A stretch of DNA of 64,000 nucleotides from Arthrobacter sp. ES3-54 (GCF_029504395.1 NZ_JAQFIF010000015.1:1-64000); one strand, 5' to 3'. Positions 16,642-28,460 are shown, numbered from the stretch's first letter. The notes: a model not told the origin generated them from the letters alone. A program made the numbers and translations.

Positions 16642-18104
16642 TTCTGCACCTTCTCGAACTTTCGCGCAACAGCTGATTCCTCTTCCTGCGCGAGATCAGT
16701 CTGGAAGCTTGCATAGCGGGCCAGGTGCGCGGGGCGCCGGCGCAGCACCAACCACGCGGCGCCGAGCAGGATGAACCAGACCGGCGTGACCAGGAGCGCC
16801 AGAAGCGTGTCCGGCTGCGTGGTCAGCGCCCAGAGAACGAAGGCGAAGAACGCGAAGACCACGCAGACCATGGGGATTCCTCCCGGCATCTGGAACTTGG
16901 ACGCCTCATGCAGGTGCGGGCGGCGACGGCGGAAGGCCAGGTAACTGGCCAGGATGATGGACCACACGAACACGAAGCAGACGGCGGACACGGTGGTCAC
17001 CATGTCGAAGGCCTTCCCGATGTCCTGTCCGGCGTACATCAGCACCACGCCGGAGAGCAGGAGGACGCAGGACAGGAACAGGGCGTTCTGCGGCACCTTG
17101 CGCCGGGACAGGCTGCTGAAGACTGACGGCGCGTCGCCCTCCTGCGCCAGCCCGTAGACCATGCGCGAGGTGGAGTAGATGCCGGAGTTGGCCGAGGACA
17201 TGGCCGAGCTGAGCACCACCAGGTTCACGATCGTTGCCGCAGCTCCGAGCCCGGCCAGGGAGAACATGGCGATGAACGGGCTGTGGCCAGCCTGGAACTG
17301 GGTCCAGGGAGTGACAGACATCAGGATGATCAGGGCGCCCACGTAGAAGAGCAGCACGCGGATGGGGATGGAGTTGATGGCCTTCGGCAGGCTCTTCTCC
17401 GGGTCCTTGGCCTCGGCGGCGGTGGTGCCCACCAGTTCAATGCCCACGAAGGCGAACACTGCGATCTGGAAGCCGGCCACAAAACCCATGAACTCGTTCG
17501 GGAAGAAACCGCCGTGGCTCCACAGATTCGAGAAGCTGGCAGGGCCGGCGTCGGACTGGAAACCGCTGAAGATCATGAACAGGCCCACCACGATGAGCGC
17601 CGCGATCGCGATGATCTTGATCAGCGCGAACCAGAACTCCGTCTCGCCGAACGCCTTCACCGTGGTGAGGTTCAGGAGCAGGAGGATGGCCACGGTGGCC
17701 AGGCCCGGGATCCACAGCGGCAGCCCCGGCCAGAGTTCCTCGGAGTAGCCTGCGATGGCGATGACGTCAGCGATTCCCGTGATCACCCAGCAGAACCAGT
17801 AGGTCCATCCGGTGAAGAAGCCGGCCCAGGGCCCGAGGAGGTCCGCTGCGAAGTCGCTGAAGGATTTGTAGTTCAGGTTGGAAAGCAGGAGCTCGCCCAT
17901 GGCCCGCATCACGAAGAACAGCATGAAGCCGATGATCATGTAGACGAAGATGACGGAGGGTCCGGCCGCGGAGATGGTTTTGCCCGAGCCCATGAACAGG
18001 CCGGTGCCGATGGCGCCGCCAATGGCGATCAGCTGGATGTGCCGATTGCTGAGCTGCCGCTCAAGATGCGGTTCCTGGTGGGAAGTTACGGTTTCAGTTG
18101 TCAC
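16638..18104 (-). CDS. cycA: Glycine/D-serine/D-alanine permease of the APC family
   Basis: A 488-aa, 12-helix amino acid-proton symporter. The N-terminal segment (ERQLSNRHIQLIAIGGAIG, then GLFMGSGKTISAAGPS and MRAMGELLLSN) is very close to E. coli CycA as I remember it, which imports glycine, D-serine and D-alanine. The GTG start at 18104 has GAGGAG upstream. It overlaps the end of the MetF-like gene by 11 bp and purU by 4 bp. It is the uptake step for the glycine-cleavage genes upstream. Confidence 0.9.
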   Translation of the reverse strand: MTTETVTSHQEPHLERQLSNRHIQLIAIGGAIGTGLFMGSGKTISAAGPSVIFVYMIIGFMLFFVMRAMGELLLSNLNYKSFSDFAADLLGPWAGFFTGWTYWFCWVITGIADVIAIAGYSEELWPGLPLWIPGLATVAILLLLNLTTVKAFGETEFWFALIKIIAIAALIVVGLFMIFSGFQSDAGPASFSNLWSHGGFFPNEFMGFVAGFQIAVFAFVGIELVGTTAAEAKDPEKSLPKAINSIPIRVLLFYVGALIILMSVTPWTQFQAGHSPFIAMFSLAGLGAAATIVNLVVLSSAMSSANSGIYSTSRMVYGLAQEGDAPSVFSSLSRRKVPQNALFLSCVLLLSGVVLMYAGQDIGKAFDMVTTVSAVCFVFVWSIILASYLAFRRRRPHLHEASKFQMPGGIPMVCVVFAFFAFVLWALTTQPDTLLALLVTPVWFILLGAAWLVLRRRPAHLARYASFQTDLAQEEESAVARKFEKVQK

Positions 18105-18927
18105 GTGCTGCTCCTCGAATCACTGCTGTCTGGAGTGCTGCTGAGATGGGCGCCTGACCCGGTCCGCCGGGAACCGAGTCAAGGCTGTTGAAGCTGTAGA
18201 GATGGATGCCCGCGAGGTTGCCAGGCTGGATTTCCAGCCCGGACACCAGGCTTTGCGGCGAGTAGTGGTCGCCGCTCAGGAGTTTGCGGGCCAGCGGGCC
18301 CTTCCGGCTCAGGAACTTCAGGGAACTTCCGACGCCGATCTGCGTCGCCAGGGAGACCAGTTTGGTCCGGGGCACGGACCCCGCCACGCCCGCCCAGACG
18401 GGCAGCTCAACGCCTTCGCGGCGCAGGAGCGCCGCGTAATCAAGGATTTTCTCCGGGGCGAAGCACATCTGGGTGACAACGTGCGATGCCAGGTGCTGTT
18501 TTGCCAGGAGGGCGTCCAGCATGTCCACGGGCCCGGCGGAGGGGTGGCCCTCCGGGTAGCCCGCAATGCCTGCCCGCATCAACCCGCCGGTGTACTGCGC
18601 TATGTCCTCCAGCACAGGAAGGGCGGACTCATACGGGCCGGCCGGCTGCTTCCGGTCCCCGCCGATGACAAACACCTCGCGGATGCCGGCGGCATCGCAG
18701 TCGCGGAGGATTCCGGTCAGCTCGGCCCGGTCATGCAGGCTCCGCGCGGCGAGGTGCGGGATGACGGTGTAGCCCAGCACGCCAAGCTGCACGGCAGTGC
18801 GCATGGTCCGCTCGATGCCGTGATGGGGCAGGCACGTCACCGTGAGCGTGGTGGTCAGCGGCACCAGGTCCGTGACCCGCTCAACGATTCCCGCGGAAGG
18901 GATGATTTCTATTCTGATGGGGAACAT
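18094..18927 (-). CDS. Methylenetetrahydrofolate reductase-like protein
   Basis: A 277-aa member of the MetF/MTHFR TIM-barrel family (FPIRIEIIPSAG, TVTCLPHHGIERT, VFVIGGDRKQPAGPYESAL, SHVVTQMCFAPEKIL, VWAGVAGSV). It probably acts on methylene-THF; a dedicated methyl-THF catabolic reductase is equally possible, because MetF-like proteins in demethylation clusters run in that direction. Two adjacent ATGs (18930, 18927) follow AGAGGA; 18927 has better spacing. It overlaps cycA by 11 bp and lies between lipA and cycA in the glycine cluster. Confidence 0.8.
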   Translation of the reverse strand: MFPIRIEIIPSAGIVERVTDLVPLTTTLTVTCLPHHGIERTMRTAVQLGVLGYTVIPHLAARSLHDRAELTGILRDCDAAGIREVFVIGGDRKQPAGPYESALPVLEDIAQYTGGLMRAGIAGYPEGHPSAGPVDMLDALLAKQHLASHVVTQMCFAPEKILDYAALLRREGVELPVWAGVAGSVPRTKLVSLATQIGVGSSLKFLSRKGPLARKLLSGDHYSPQSLVSGLEIQPGNLAGIHLYSFNSLDSVPGGPGQAPISAALQTAVIRGAARDN

Positions 18928-18990
18928 CATTGGTCCTCTCAATGCATCAGGTTTTGGGGCATCAGGTTTTGGGCATCAGGGTTGGGTTGT

Positions 18991-19998
18991 TCAGGCCGTA
19001 GCCGCGAGCAGCGAGCTGGCTTCCTGGCGGGTGCTGCCCGAACTTACGATGTGCGCGAGCTCGGCCGGGATTTCCCAGCCCTTCTTGCGCATCGCGGTGG
19101 CCCAGAGCCGGCCGGCGCGGTACGAGGAACGCACCAGGGGCCCGGACATGACGCCGAGGAAGCCGATCTCGTCCGCTTCGTGCTGCAGGTCCACGAATTC
19201 CTGCGGCTTGACCCAGCGGTCCACCGGCAGGTGGCGTTCGGAGGGGCGGAGGTACTGGGTGATGGTGATCAGGTCGCAGCCGGCCTCGTGCAGGTCCCGC
19301 AGCGCCTCGGAGATTTCCTCGCGGGTCTCGCCCATGCCCAGGATCAGGTTGGACTTGGTCACCATGCCGAGCTTGCGGCCCTGAGTGATGACGTCCAGGG
19401 AGCGGTCGTAGCGGAACGCCGGGCGGATCCGCTTGAAGATCCGGGGCACGGTTTCGACGTTGTGGGCGAAGACCTCGGGCTTGGAGTCGCAGATCGCCTC
19501 GATGTGCTCGGGCTTGCCGGAGAAATCGGGGATCAGCAGTTCGACGCCGGTGCCCGGGTTCAGCTCGTGGATCTTGCGGACCGTCTCGGCGTACAGCCAG
19601 ACGCCCTCGTCGGCGAGGTCGTCGCGGGCCACACCGGTCACGGTGGCGTAGCGCAGCTGCATGGCCTGGACCGAGCGGGCCACCTTGATGGGCTCGAACA
19701 TGTCCACGGGCGAGGGCTTGCCGGTGTCGATCTGGCAGAAATCGCAGCGCCGGGTGCATTCGGAGCCGCCGATCAGGAAGGTCGCTTCCTTGTCTTCCCA
19801 GCATTCGAAGATGTTCGGGCAGCCGGCCTCTTCACACACCGTGTGGAGGCCTTCCTTCTTGACGAGGTTCTTGAGCTGGACGAACTCCGGGCCCATCTGG
19901 ACCTTGGCCTTGATCCATTCCGGCTTACGTTCCACCGGTATGGCCGCGTTTCGCTGCTCAATGCGCAGCATCTTCCGGCCTTCTGGTGCCAGTGTCAT
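18991..19998 (-). CDS. lipA: Lipoyl synthase
   Basis: A 335-aa radical-SAM enzyme that inserts two sulfurs into octanoyl groups on lipoyl proteins. Both iron-sulfur motifs are complete: the auxiliary cluster C55-x4-C60-x5-C66 (CEEAGCPNIFEC) and the radical-SAM triad C81, C85, C88 (CTRRCDFC). The length is normal. The ATG has AAGGAAAGAG upstream. Placed with gcvH, it would supply the lipoyl arm that GcvH K65 needs. No lipB or lplA is present in the window. Confidence 0.95.
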   Translation of the reverse strand: MTLAPEGRKMLRIEQRNAAIPVERKPEWIKAKVQMGPEFVQLKNLVKKEGLHTVCEEAGCPNIFECWEDKEATFLIGGSECTRRCDFCQIDTGKPSPVDMFEPIKVARSVQAMQLRYATVTGVARDDLADEGVWLYAETVRKIHELNPGTGVELLIPDFSGKPEHIEAICDSKPEVFAHNVETVPRIFKRIRPAFRYDRSLDVITQGRKLGMVTKSNLILGMGETREEISEALRDLHEAGCDLITITQYLRPSERHLPVDRWVKPQEFVDLQHEADEIGFLGVMSGPLVRSSYRAGRLWATAMRKKGWEIPAELAHIVSSGSTRQEASSLLAATA

Positions 19999-20011
19999 AG
20001 TTCTCTTTCCT

Positions 20012-21424
20012 TCAGCATTCGACGACGTTGACGGCGAGGCCGCCCATGGCCGTTTCCTTGTATTTGGAGCTCATGTCCTTGCCGGTCTCCCGCATGGTCA
20101 CGATGACCTCGTCCAGGGAGACCCGGTGGGTGCCGTCGCCCCACAGGGCCATCTTGGCGGCGTTGATGGCCTTCGCGGCGGCGATCGCGTTGCGTTCGAT
20201 GCACGGGACCTGGACGAGCCCGCCGATCGGATCGCAGGTCAGGCCCAGGTTGTGCTCCATCGCGATTTCCGCGGCGTTCTCCACCTGTTGGGGGGTGCCG
20301 CCCATGACTTCGGCCAGGCCGGCGGCCGCCATCGAGGACGCCGAGCCGACCTCGCCCTGGCAGCCGACCTCGGCGCCGGAGATGGACGCCTGCTCCTTGT
20401 AGAGCACCCCGATGGCGCCGGCGGTCAGCAGGAACTTGACCACGACGTCGTCGCGGTCGGCCTGGGTTGCCTTGTCCATGCCGGGGGCGAAGTGCAGCGC
20501 GTAGTAGAGCACGGCCGGGATGATGCCCGCGGCGCCGTTGGTGGGCGCGGTGACCACGCGCCCGCCGGAGGCGTTTTCCTCATTCACGGCCAGGGCGATC
20601 AGGTTGACCCATTCCTGCCAGTACTTCGGGTCCCGGAAGTCGGGGTCCTGGCCCAGGGTTTCCTTCATGAGCCGCTCGTGCCAGTCGGGGGCGCGGCGGC
20701 GGACCTTGAGCCCGCCGGGCAGCAGCCCGGTGCGCTTGAGGCTGACCTCGACGCAGCCTTCCATCACCGAGTAGACGTGCAGCAGGCCCTCGCGGATCTC
20801 CGCTTCCGTCCGGCTGTCCTCTTCGTTGATCCGCATCACCTCGCTGATGCTCAGCGAGGTCTTCCGGCAGTGCTCCAGGAGTTCGGCGGCCGTGCGGAAG
20901 GGCAGCGGGAGTTCCTTCTTCGATTCCGCGAGTTCCTTCAGGGCCGCGTCCTCCTCGCCGTCGCGGACAATGAAGCCGCCGCCGACGGAGAAGAACGTGG
21001 CCTGGTGCAGGGTTTCGCCCGCGGCGTCGGAGACCGTGAACGTCATCCCGTTGGTGTGCCGGGGCAGGATGGTCAGCGGCCGCAGGACCATGTCCTTCAC
21101 CCCGTAGGGCAGGGCGACGGATCCGGCCAGCTGCAGGGTGCCGGTCTCGGCGATCGTGGCCAGCCGGTCCTCCACTTCCGCGGGCAGGATCTGCTCGGGG
21201 TGGAAGCCCTCGAGTCCGAGCAGGATGGCCGTCATGGTGCCGTGGCCGTGGCCCGTGGCAGCGAGGGAGCCGTAGAGGTCCACCCGCAACGACGCCACCT
21301 CTGCCAGCTTGCCGAGGGACTTGAGTTCTTCGGCGAAGACGGCGGCGGCCCGCATGGGGCCCACGGTGTGCGAGCTCGAGGGTCCGATTCCGATGGAAAA
21401 AAGGTCAAAGACTCCAACTGCCAT
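20012..21424 (-). CDS. sdaA: L-serine ammonia-lyase, single-chain iron-sulfur type
   Basis: A 470-aa enzyme that deaminates L-serine to pyruvate and ammonia. The beta domain (FSIGIGPSSSHTVGPMRAA) and the alpha domain with its cluster cysteines (VGCQGEVGSASSMAAAG, CDPIGGLVQVPCIERNAIAA) are fused in one chain, as in proteobacterial and actinobacterial type enzymes. ATG 21424 is chosen because GGAAGG precedes it and MAVGVFDLFSIG is the standard N-terminus. It lies downstream of glyA, which makes serine from glycine, so the pair closes a glycine-to-pyruvate route. Confidence 0.95.
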   Translation of the reverse strand: MAVGVFDLFSIGIGPSSSHTVGPMRAAAVFAEELKSLGKLAEVASLRVDLYGSLAATGHGHGTMTAILLGLEGFHPEQILPAEVEDRLATIAETGTLQLAGSVALPYGVKDMVLRPLTILPRHTNGMTFTVSDAAGETLHQATFFSVGGGFIVRDGEEDAALKELAESKKELPLPFRTAAELLEHCRKTSLSISEVMRINEEDSRTEAEIREGLLHVYSVMEGCVEVSLKRTGLLPGGLKVRRRAPDWHERLMKETLGQDPDFRDPKYWQEWVNLIALAVNEENASGGRVVTAPTNGAAGIIPAVLYYALHFAPGMDKATQADRDDVVVKFLLTAGAIGVLYKEQASISGAEVGCQGEVGSASSMAAAGLAEVMGGTPQQVENAAEIAMEHNLGLTCDPIGGLVQVPCIERNAIAAAKAINAAKMALWGDGTHRVSLDEVIVTMRETGKDMSSKYKETAMGGLAVNVVEC

Positions 21425-21542
21425 GATGCGTACCTTCCGCGGAGAAAGAGAAATGATGGTCAATGACTAGAGGCGAGGCTCATCGCACCGGTCCCGGCCC
21501 CCCAATGACCCTGGACCGGTGCGATGATGCGCCCGTTGAGCA

Positions 21543-22868
21543 TTAGGCGATGTTCGCAACCGAGGGGTAGAGCGGGTGGGCGGCGGCGAGGGCCTCCACC
21601 CTGGTGCGCAGGCCGGACAGGTCCGCGCCGGCGTCGGCGGTCAAAGCCTCGGCGATGATGTCCGCAACCTCGGCGAAGGCTGCCTCGCCGAAGCCGCGGG
21701 TAGCCAGCGCCGGGGTGCCGATGCGCAGCCCGGAGGTGACCATCGGCGGGCGCGGATCGAACGGGACGGCGTTGCGGTTGACGGTGATGTCGATGTCCGC
21801 CAAGCGGTCCTCGGCTTCCTGCCCGTTGAGCTCGCAGTCGCGCAGGTCCACCAGGACCAGGTGCACATCGGTGCCGCCGGAGATCACGTTGATCCCCTTC
21901 GCGGTCACGTCCGGCTGGACCAGACGCTCGGCGAGGATCCTGGCACCGGCCAGGACACGCTCCTGGCGTTCCTTGAACTCCGGGGACGCGGCGATCTTGA
22001 ACGCCACGGCCTTGCCGGCAATCACGTGCTCCAGCGGGCCGCCCTGCTGTCCGGGGAACACGGCGCTGTTGATCTTCTTGGCAATGTCGGCGTCGTTGGA
22101 CAGGATGATGCCGCCGCGCGGACCGGCAAGGGTCTTGTGCGTCGTCGAGGTGGTGACGTGGGCGTGCGGAACCGGGGACGGGTGCAGCCCGGCCGCCACC
22201 AGTCCGGCGAAGTGGGCCATGTCCACCATCAGGTAGGCGCCCACCGAATCGGCGATCCGGCGGAACTCGGCGAAGTCCAGCTGCCGCGCGTACGCGGACC
22301 AGCCGGCCACGATCAGGGCCGGCTTGTGCTCCCGGGCCAGGCGCTCCACCTCGGCCATGTCAATCCGGTGGTCCTCCTCGCGGACCTGGTACGGGATGAT
22401 GTTGTAGAGCCGGCCGGAGAAATTGATCTTCATCCCGTGCGTCAGGTGCCCGCCGTGCGCCAGGTTCAGGCCCATGATGGTGTCGCCCGGACGGATCAGG
22501 GCATGCATGACCGAAGCGTTGGCCTGCGCGCCGGAGTGCGGCTGGACGTTGGCGTACTCCGCGCCGAACAAGGCCTTAACCCGGTCGATCGCGAGCTGTT
22601 CGACCACGTCAACGTGCTCGCAGCCGCCGTAGTAGCGCTTGCCCGGGTAGCCCTCGGCGTACTTGTTGGTCAGCACCGAACCCTGCGCCTGCATGACAGC
22701 CCTGGCCGTGTGGTTCTCCGAGGCGATCATCTCCAGGCCATCGCGCTGGCGGCTGAGCTCGGCGTCGATCTTCGCGGCGATCTCCGGATCCAGCGCGGAC
22801 AACTCCGCGTCCAGGCTCGCGGAAACGACCTGCTCAAACGCCACGGTCCCCGTCGCTGCCCCGCTCAC
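21543..22868 (-). CDS. glyA: Serine hydroxymethyltransferase
   Basis: A 441-aa PLP enzyme interconverting glycine plus methylene-THF and serine plus THF. The PLP lysine is K245 in TTTHKTLAGPRGG. Other family stretches include ASENHTARAVMQAQGSVLTNKYAEGYPGKRYYGG (read here in two parts, SENHT and YAEGYPG), GAQANASVMHAL and VDMAHFAGLVA. Its start overlaps the gcvH stop by 4 bp. In this cluster it probably runs toward serine, using the methylene-THF made by glycine cleavage. A second housekeeping glyA elsewhere would be expected. Confidence 0.95.
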   Translation of the reverse strand: MSGAATGTVAFEQVVSASLDAELSALDPEIAAKIDAELSRQRDGLEMIASENHTARAVMQAQGSVLTNKYAEGYPGKRYYGGCEHVDVVEQLAIDRVKALFGAEYANVQPHSGAQANASVMHALIRPGDTIMGLNLAHGGHLTHGMKINFSGRLYNIIPYQVREEDHRIDMAEVERLAREHKPALIVAGWSAYARQLDFAEFRRIADSVGAYLMVDMAHFAGLVAAGLHPSPVPHAHVTTSTTHKTLAGPRGGIILSNDADIAKKINSAVFPGQQGGPLEHVIAGKAVAFKIAASPEFKERQERVLAGARILAERLVQPDVTAKGINVISGGTDVHLVLVDLRDCELNGQEAEDRLADIDITVNRNAVPFDPRPPMVTSGLRIGTPALATRGFGEAAFAEVADIIAEALTADAGADLSGLRTRVEALAAAHPLYPSVANIA

Positions 22869-23248
22869 AGTTCGCCACCGTTCTTGGCGGCGTACTCCTG
22901 GGCCGACATCAGCGGGCCTTCTTCGGTCACGGCGACTTTGAAGAGCCAGCCGGCCCCGTAGGGATCGCTGTTGATCAGCGCCGGATCGGAAACCACGTCG
23001 TCATTGATCTCCACTACCTCGCCGGTGACGGGGGCGTAGAGGTCCGAGACCGACTTGGTCGACTCGATCTCACCGCAGGTCTCCCCCGCGGTCACCGCGG
23101 AACCGACCTCGGGCAGGTCCACGTAGACGATGTCGCCCAGGGCGTCGGCGGCCACCGCCGAAATCCCAATTCCTGCAGGGCCCGATCCGTCGGCAGCAAC
23201 CCACTCGTGTTCAGCGGAGTACTTCAGTTCGGCTACAACTTTGCTCAT
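22865..23248 (-). CDS. gcvH: Glycine cleavage system H protein
   Basis: A 127-aa lipoyl carrier of the glycine cleavage system. The lipoylated lysine is K65 in GEIESTKSVSDLYAPVTG. The typical N-terminus (YSAEHEWV) and C-terminus (GAGWLFKV) are present. It shuttles the aminomethyl intermediate between GcvP, GcvT and the L protein (lipoamide dehydrogenase, not in this window). It overlaps glyA by 4 bp and lies 57 bp after gcvT. Confidence 0.96.
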   Translation of the reverse strand: MSKVVAELKYSAEHEWVAADGSGPAGIGISAVAADALGDIVYVDLPEVGSAVTAGETCGEIESTKSVSDLYAPVTGEVVEINDDVVSDPALINSDPYGAGWLFKVAVTEEGPLMSAQEYAAKNGGEL

Positions 23249-23273
23249 TTATCTCAATCCTTAAGTTCGTATT

Positions 23274-23305
23274 GGGTTTCGACAGGCTCAACCAGCGGCG
23301 GCTGG
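23274..23305. repeat. Short intergenic element between gcvT and gcvH
   Basis: The 57-bp gcvT-gcvH gap contains GGTTTCGACAGGCTCAACCA, which matches an interspersed sequence I recall as common in Micrococcaceae and Microbacteriaceae intergenic regions. Only one copy is present here, so its repeat nature is knowledge-based and not shown by this window. Confidence 0.35.
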
Positions 23306-24454
23306 CTACTGTTGGCGCTTGTAGAACGGCAGTGCGACAACTTCGAAGGGCTCCGCCTTGCCGCGGAGGTCAATGTCCAGGGCGGTGCCCGGTGCGGCGT
23401 GTTCGACATCGACATAGGCCATGGCAACCGGGTAGCCCAGGGTGGGGCTCGGCTGTCCGGAGGTCACTTCGCCGACCACATTGCCGTCCTTGAGGACCGG
23501 GTAGTGGCTGCGGCCGGCGCGGCGGCCCAGACCCTTGAGGCCCACGAGTTTCCGGCCGGTGGTGGAACCTGCGCCGGCTGCCTTGAGCTCGCTCAGGGCA
23601 GCTTTGCCAATGAAGTCCGATTCCTTGGCGAGCGAGACGACCGGGCCCAGGCCTGCCGCGTACGGGTTGCCTTCGCGGGAGAGTTCGTTGCCATAGAGCG
23701 GCATGCCGGCTTCCAAGCGCAGCGAGTCACGGCAGGCCAGGCCGGCCGGGATGAGTCCGTGGCTGGCCCCGGTTTCCAGCAGTGCTTCCCAGAGGCCAGC
23801 GGCGTCCTCGTTGGGAAGGTAGATTTCGAAGCCGTCCTCGCCGGTGTAGCCGGTGCGGGCGAGGAGCAGATCCTGGACAGTACCGTTGACGGCGATACCT
23901 ACCTCGACGGCAGCGTAGTACTTCAGCTCCGTAACCAGCGAGTGCTGCTCGGCCGGGACAAGGGTCAGCAGAATGGCTTCTGCGTTGGGGCCTTGGACGG
24001 CGATCAGCGACGTCTCAGCGGAGGCGTCCTGGACGGTGACGTCGAATCCGCCTTCTTGGGCAGAACCAGCCCTTTCGGCCAGTGCCGCGGCAACCACCAC
24101 AGCGTTTCCGGCGTTGGGGACCACCAGGTACTTGTCCTCACCGCGACGGTAGGAGATGAGGTCATCGATGATGCCGCCGTCTTCCTGGCAGATCAGCGAG
24201 TACTTCGCTTTGCCTACGGCCACGGCCGACAGCTTGCCGGCCAGGGCGTAGTCCAGGAACGCTGCGGCGTCGGGGCCGGTGACCCAGACTTCGCCCATGT
24301 GCGAGAGGTCGAACAGGCCGGCCGCGTTGCGCACGGCATGGTGCTCGGCGAGTTCCGATTCATACTTGAGGGGCATCTGCCAGCCGCCGAAGTCGGTGAA
24401 GGACGCGCCCGCTTTCTTGTGCTCTTCATAGAGAGCGGTGTAGTTCTCAGTCAT
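23306..24454 (-). CDS. gcvT: Aminomethyltransferase, glycine cleavage T protein
   Basis: A 382-aa THF-dependent enzyme that releases ammonia from the aminomethyl-H protein and forms methylene-THF. Family features in order are GGWQMPLKY, LFDLSHMGEVWVTGPDAAAFLD, GGIIDDLISYRRGED, the folate-binding region (TGYTGEDGFEIY) and LEAGMPLYGNEL. The C-terminal barrel ends KAEPFEVVALPFYKR. The length is normal. It lies 9 bp after gcvP, with AAGGATTTCTG before its ATG. Confidence 0.96.
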   Translation of the reverse strand: MTENYTALYEEHKKAGASFTDFGGWQMPLKYESELAEHHAVRNAAGLFDLSHMGEVWVTGPDAAAFLDYALAGKLSAVAVGKAKYSLICQEDGGIIDDLISYRRGEDKYLVVPNAGNAVVVAAALAERAGSAQEGGFDVTVQDASAETSLIAVQGPNAEAILLTLVPAEQHSLVTELKYYAAVEVGIAVNGTVQDLLLARTGYTGEDGFEIYLPNEDAAGLWEALLETGASHGLIPAGLACRDSLRLEAGMPLYGNELSREGNPYAAGLGPVVSLAKESDFIGKAALSELKAAGAGSTTGRKLVGLKGLGRRAGRSHYPVLKDGNVVGEVTSGQPSPTLGYPVAMAYVDVEHAAPGTALDIDLRGKAEPFEVVALPFYKRQQ

Positions 24455-24463
24455 CAGAAATCC

Positions 24464-27328
<2,865 letters not shown>

Positions 27329-27388
27329 GTGAGGAACTCCATAATTCAGGTGGCATCTTGACGCCACGATGATTCGGGTTCCTCCCCG

Positions 27389-27581
27389 CTCTGTATTGGA
27401 CCTGAGAGTTTCCGTTTTGCCCTGCTGTTAGCAGCGCGCCACTTGCACCGTCGGTGAGCCCGGTTGCCCGGACTGCTTTCCAGAGTTGCCTTGCCGCGGC
27501 GGTACGTGGGCCTGAGAGATTCCTGGGGAGGATTTGCTCCTACGGCGCCTGCTGAACGTACCGGCAGGACTCTCCCGCCGC
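27389..27581 (-). promoter_or_regulatory. Tandem glycine riboswitch
   Basis: Two glycine aptamers in series upstream of gcvP. Aptamer 1 (27581 down to 27496) is closed by GCGGCGG/CCGCCGC and has GGGAGAGTC, CGCCGTAGGAGCAA and AATCTCTCAGGCCC. Aptamer 2 (27485 down to 27389) is closed by CTCTG/CAGAG and has CACCGACGGTGCAAG, GGCAAAACGGAAACTCTCAGG and the AATACAGAG end. The linker is about 10 nt. These are the conserved core elements of the gcvT motif, which usually turns on glycine cleavage genes when glycine binds. Confidence 0.93.
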
Positions 27582-27583
27582 AG

Positions 27584-27612
27584 ATCATAAGCCGTGCCAC
27601 TGGTGGGTGACA
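27584..27612 (-). promoter_or_regulatory. Candidate promoter of the glycine-cleavage operon
   Basis: A good -10 TATGAT (27584-27589) and a weak -35 TGTCAC (27607-27612), 17 bp apart, directly in front of the riboswitch. The predicted start would fall in the first bases of aptamer 1. Confidence 0.4.
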
Positions 27613-27671
27613 CAGCTCACAAGATATCTGGTTTCCGGGCAGGATGGCAAATATATTTCAATTACGTCGCT

Positions 27672-27715
27672 GCAAGCGGACGACGGCGGGAGCCACCCCG
27701 CTGTCGTCCGCTTGC
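27672..27715. repeat. Dispersed palindromic hairpin, copy 3
   Basis: A 19-bp stem starting GCAAGCGGACGACGGCGGG (27672-27690), pairing with 27697-27715 with one G.T wobble, and loop AGCCAC. It lies directly downstream of the SDR scar at 27732-27779, as copy 4 does at 38291. The palindrome may therefore be the original terminator of that SDR gene. Confidence 0.85.
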
Positions 27716-27731
27716 GTTTGGTGCCGCTCCC

Positions 27732-27900
27732 CTACAGCGCCGACCAGCCGCCGTCGGAGGCGACAATGGCGCCGACCTTCAACTTTTCCGAACAGTTTGA
27801 CGGCCGACGCATTCGCGCCCAGGATCGCGATGGAGAAGACAATCGTCGTGAGCCAGAGGGGAATTTCCGGCCACCAAAACCTGACAATCGGGCACGGCAC
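27732..27900 (-). pseudogene. Gene scar: amino-acid permease fragment joined to an SDR C-terminus
   Basis: Two unrelated gene pieces abut. From 27900 to 27778 a frame encodes WWPEIPLWLTTIVFSIAIL and then ASAVKLFGKVE, which aligns with the middle of APC permeases. The intact CycA in this window has PGLPLWIPG, TVKAFGE and EFWF at the same place. From 27779 to 27732, in another frame, VGAIVASDGGWSAL and a stop form the standard end of a short-chain dehydrogenase. No start, ribosome-binding site or remaining domain is present, so neither piece can be functional. Confidence 0.7.
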
Positions 27901-27983
27901 CCGACGGTCCCCACCGCGGCATACCCTCCGACGTTGGCTGCCGCAGCCGCACGCTCACCTCTGGCACATGGAAGTATTCACTT

Positions 27984-28460
27984 ATGACTATCGATAATGA
28001 TGCTGCAAACATCCCGGCGTTAATGGACTCTCACGGCACAGGCGACTCGACCGAAGTCAGCCGTGGTTGGGACCACATCGGGGCCATCATTGTCGATGCG
28101 TCCCTCCAGCGGAGACAGAACTACCACGCGACCGTCAGGCCGCGCGTTGTCGCTCTGGTCGCGGCGTGGCCGGAGGCCGCCACGACCAGTGGATTCCGGC
28201 GGTGCCTCGATACGGGGACGCTTTCCGAAGTTATCAGCTGGCCGTCGCCTGGCCGTCTCGCCCAGGTAGAGGACATGACGCGCGTGTTCGAGAGTCAGGG
28301 CATCGAGACGGTAGCAGAACTCCGAGGAGCGCTTGGTGACCACGCCAATGGAACCGTTCTCCGGGAGGCTCTTGGGGCCGTGCGGCATGTCAGTCCCAAA
28401 ACGCTGGACTACATTGACACCCTGAGCGGAGTATCAGCGGGCGGGGCTGTCGAAGAGTAG
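27984..28460 (+). CDS. Protein of unknown function
   Basis: A 158-aa acidic, mostly helical protein. It has no signal peptide or transmembrane segment. The C-terminal region (SQGIETVAELRGALGDHANG, then VSPKTLDYIDTLSGV) resembles helix-hairpin-helix-like repeats, but this is weak. A modest GGAAG site precedes the ATG. It is a lone gene between a gene scar and the dead GH32 gene. I cannot assign a function. Confidence 0.55.
   Translation: MTIDNDAANIPALMDSHGTGDSTEVSRGWDHIGAIIVDASLQRRQNYHATVRPRVVALVAAWPEAATTSGFRRCLDTGTLSEVISWPSPGRLAQVEDMTRVFESQGIETVAELRGALGDHANGTVLREALGAVRHVSPKTLDYIDTLSGVSAGGAVEE

Noticed and set aside
18202..20031. 609-codon plus-strand open frame
   Set aside because: It is entirely antisense to the MetF-like and lipA genes, whose motifs are complete; the plus-strand product has low-complexity composition and no family features.
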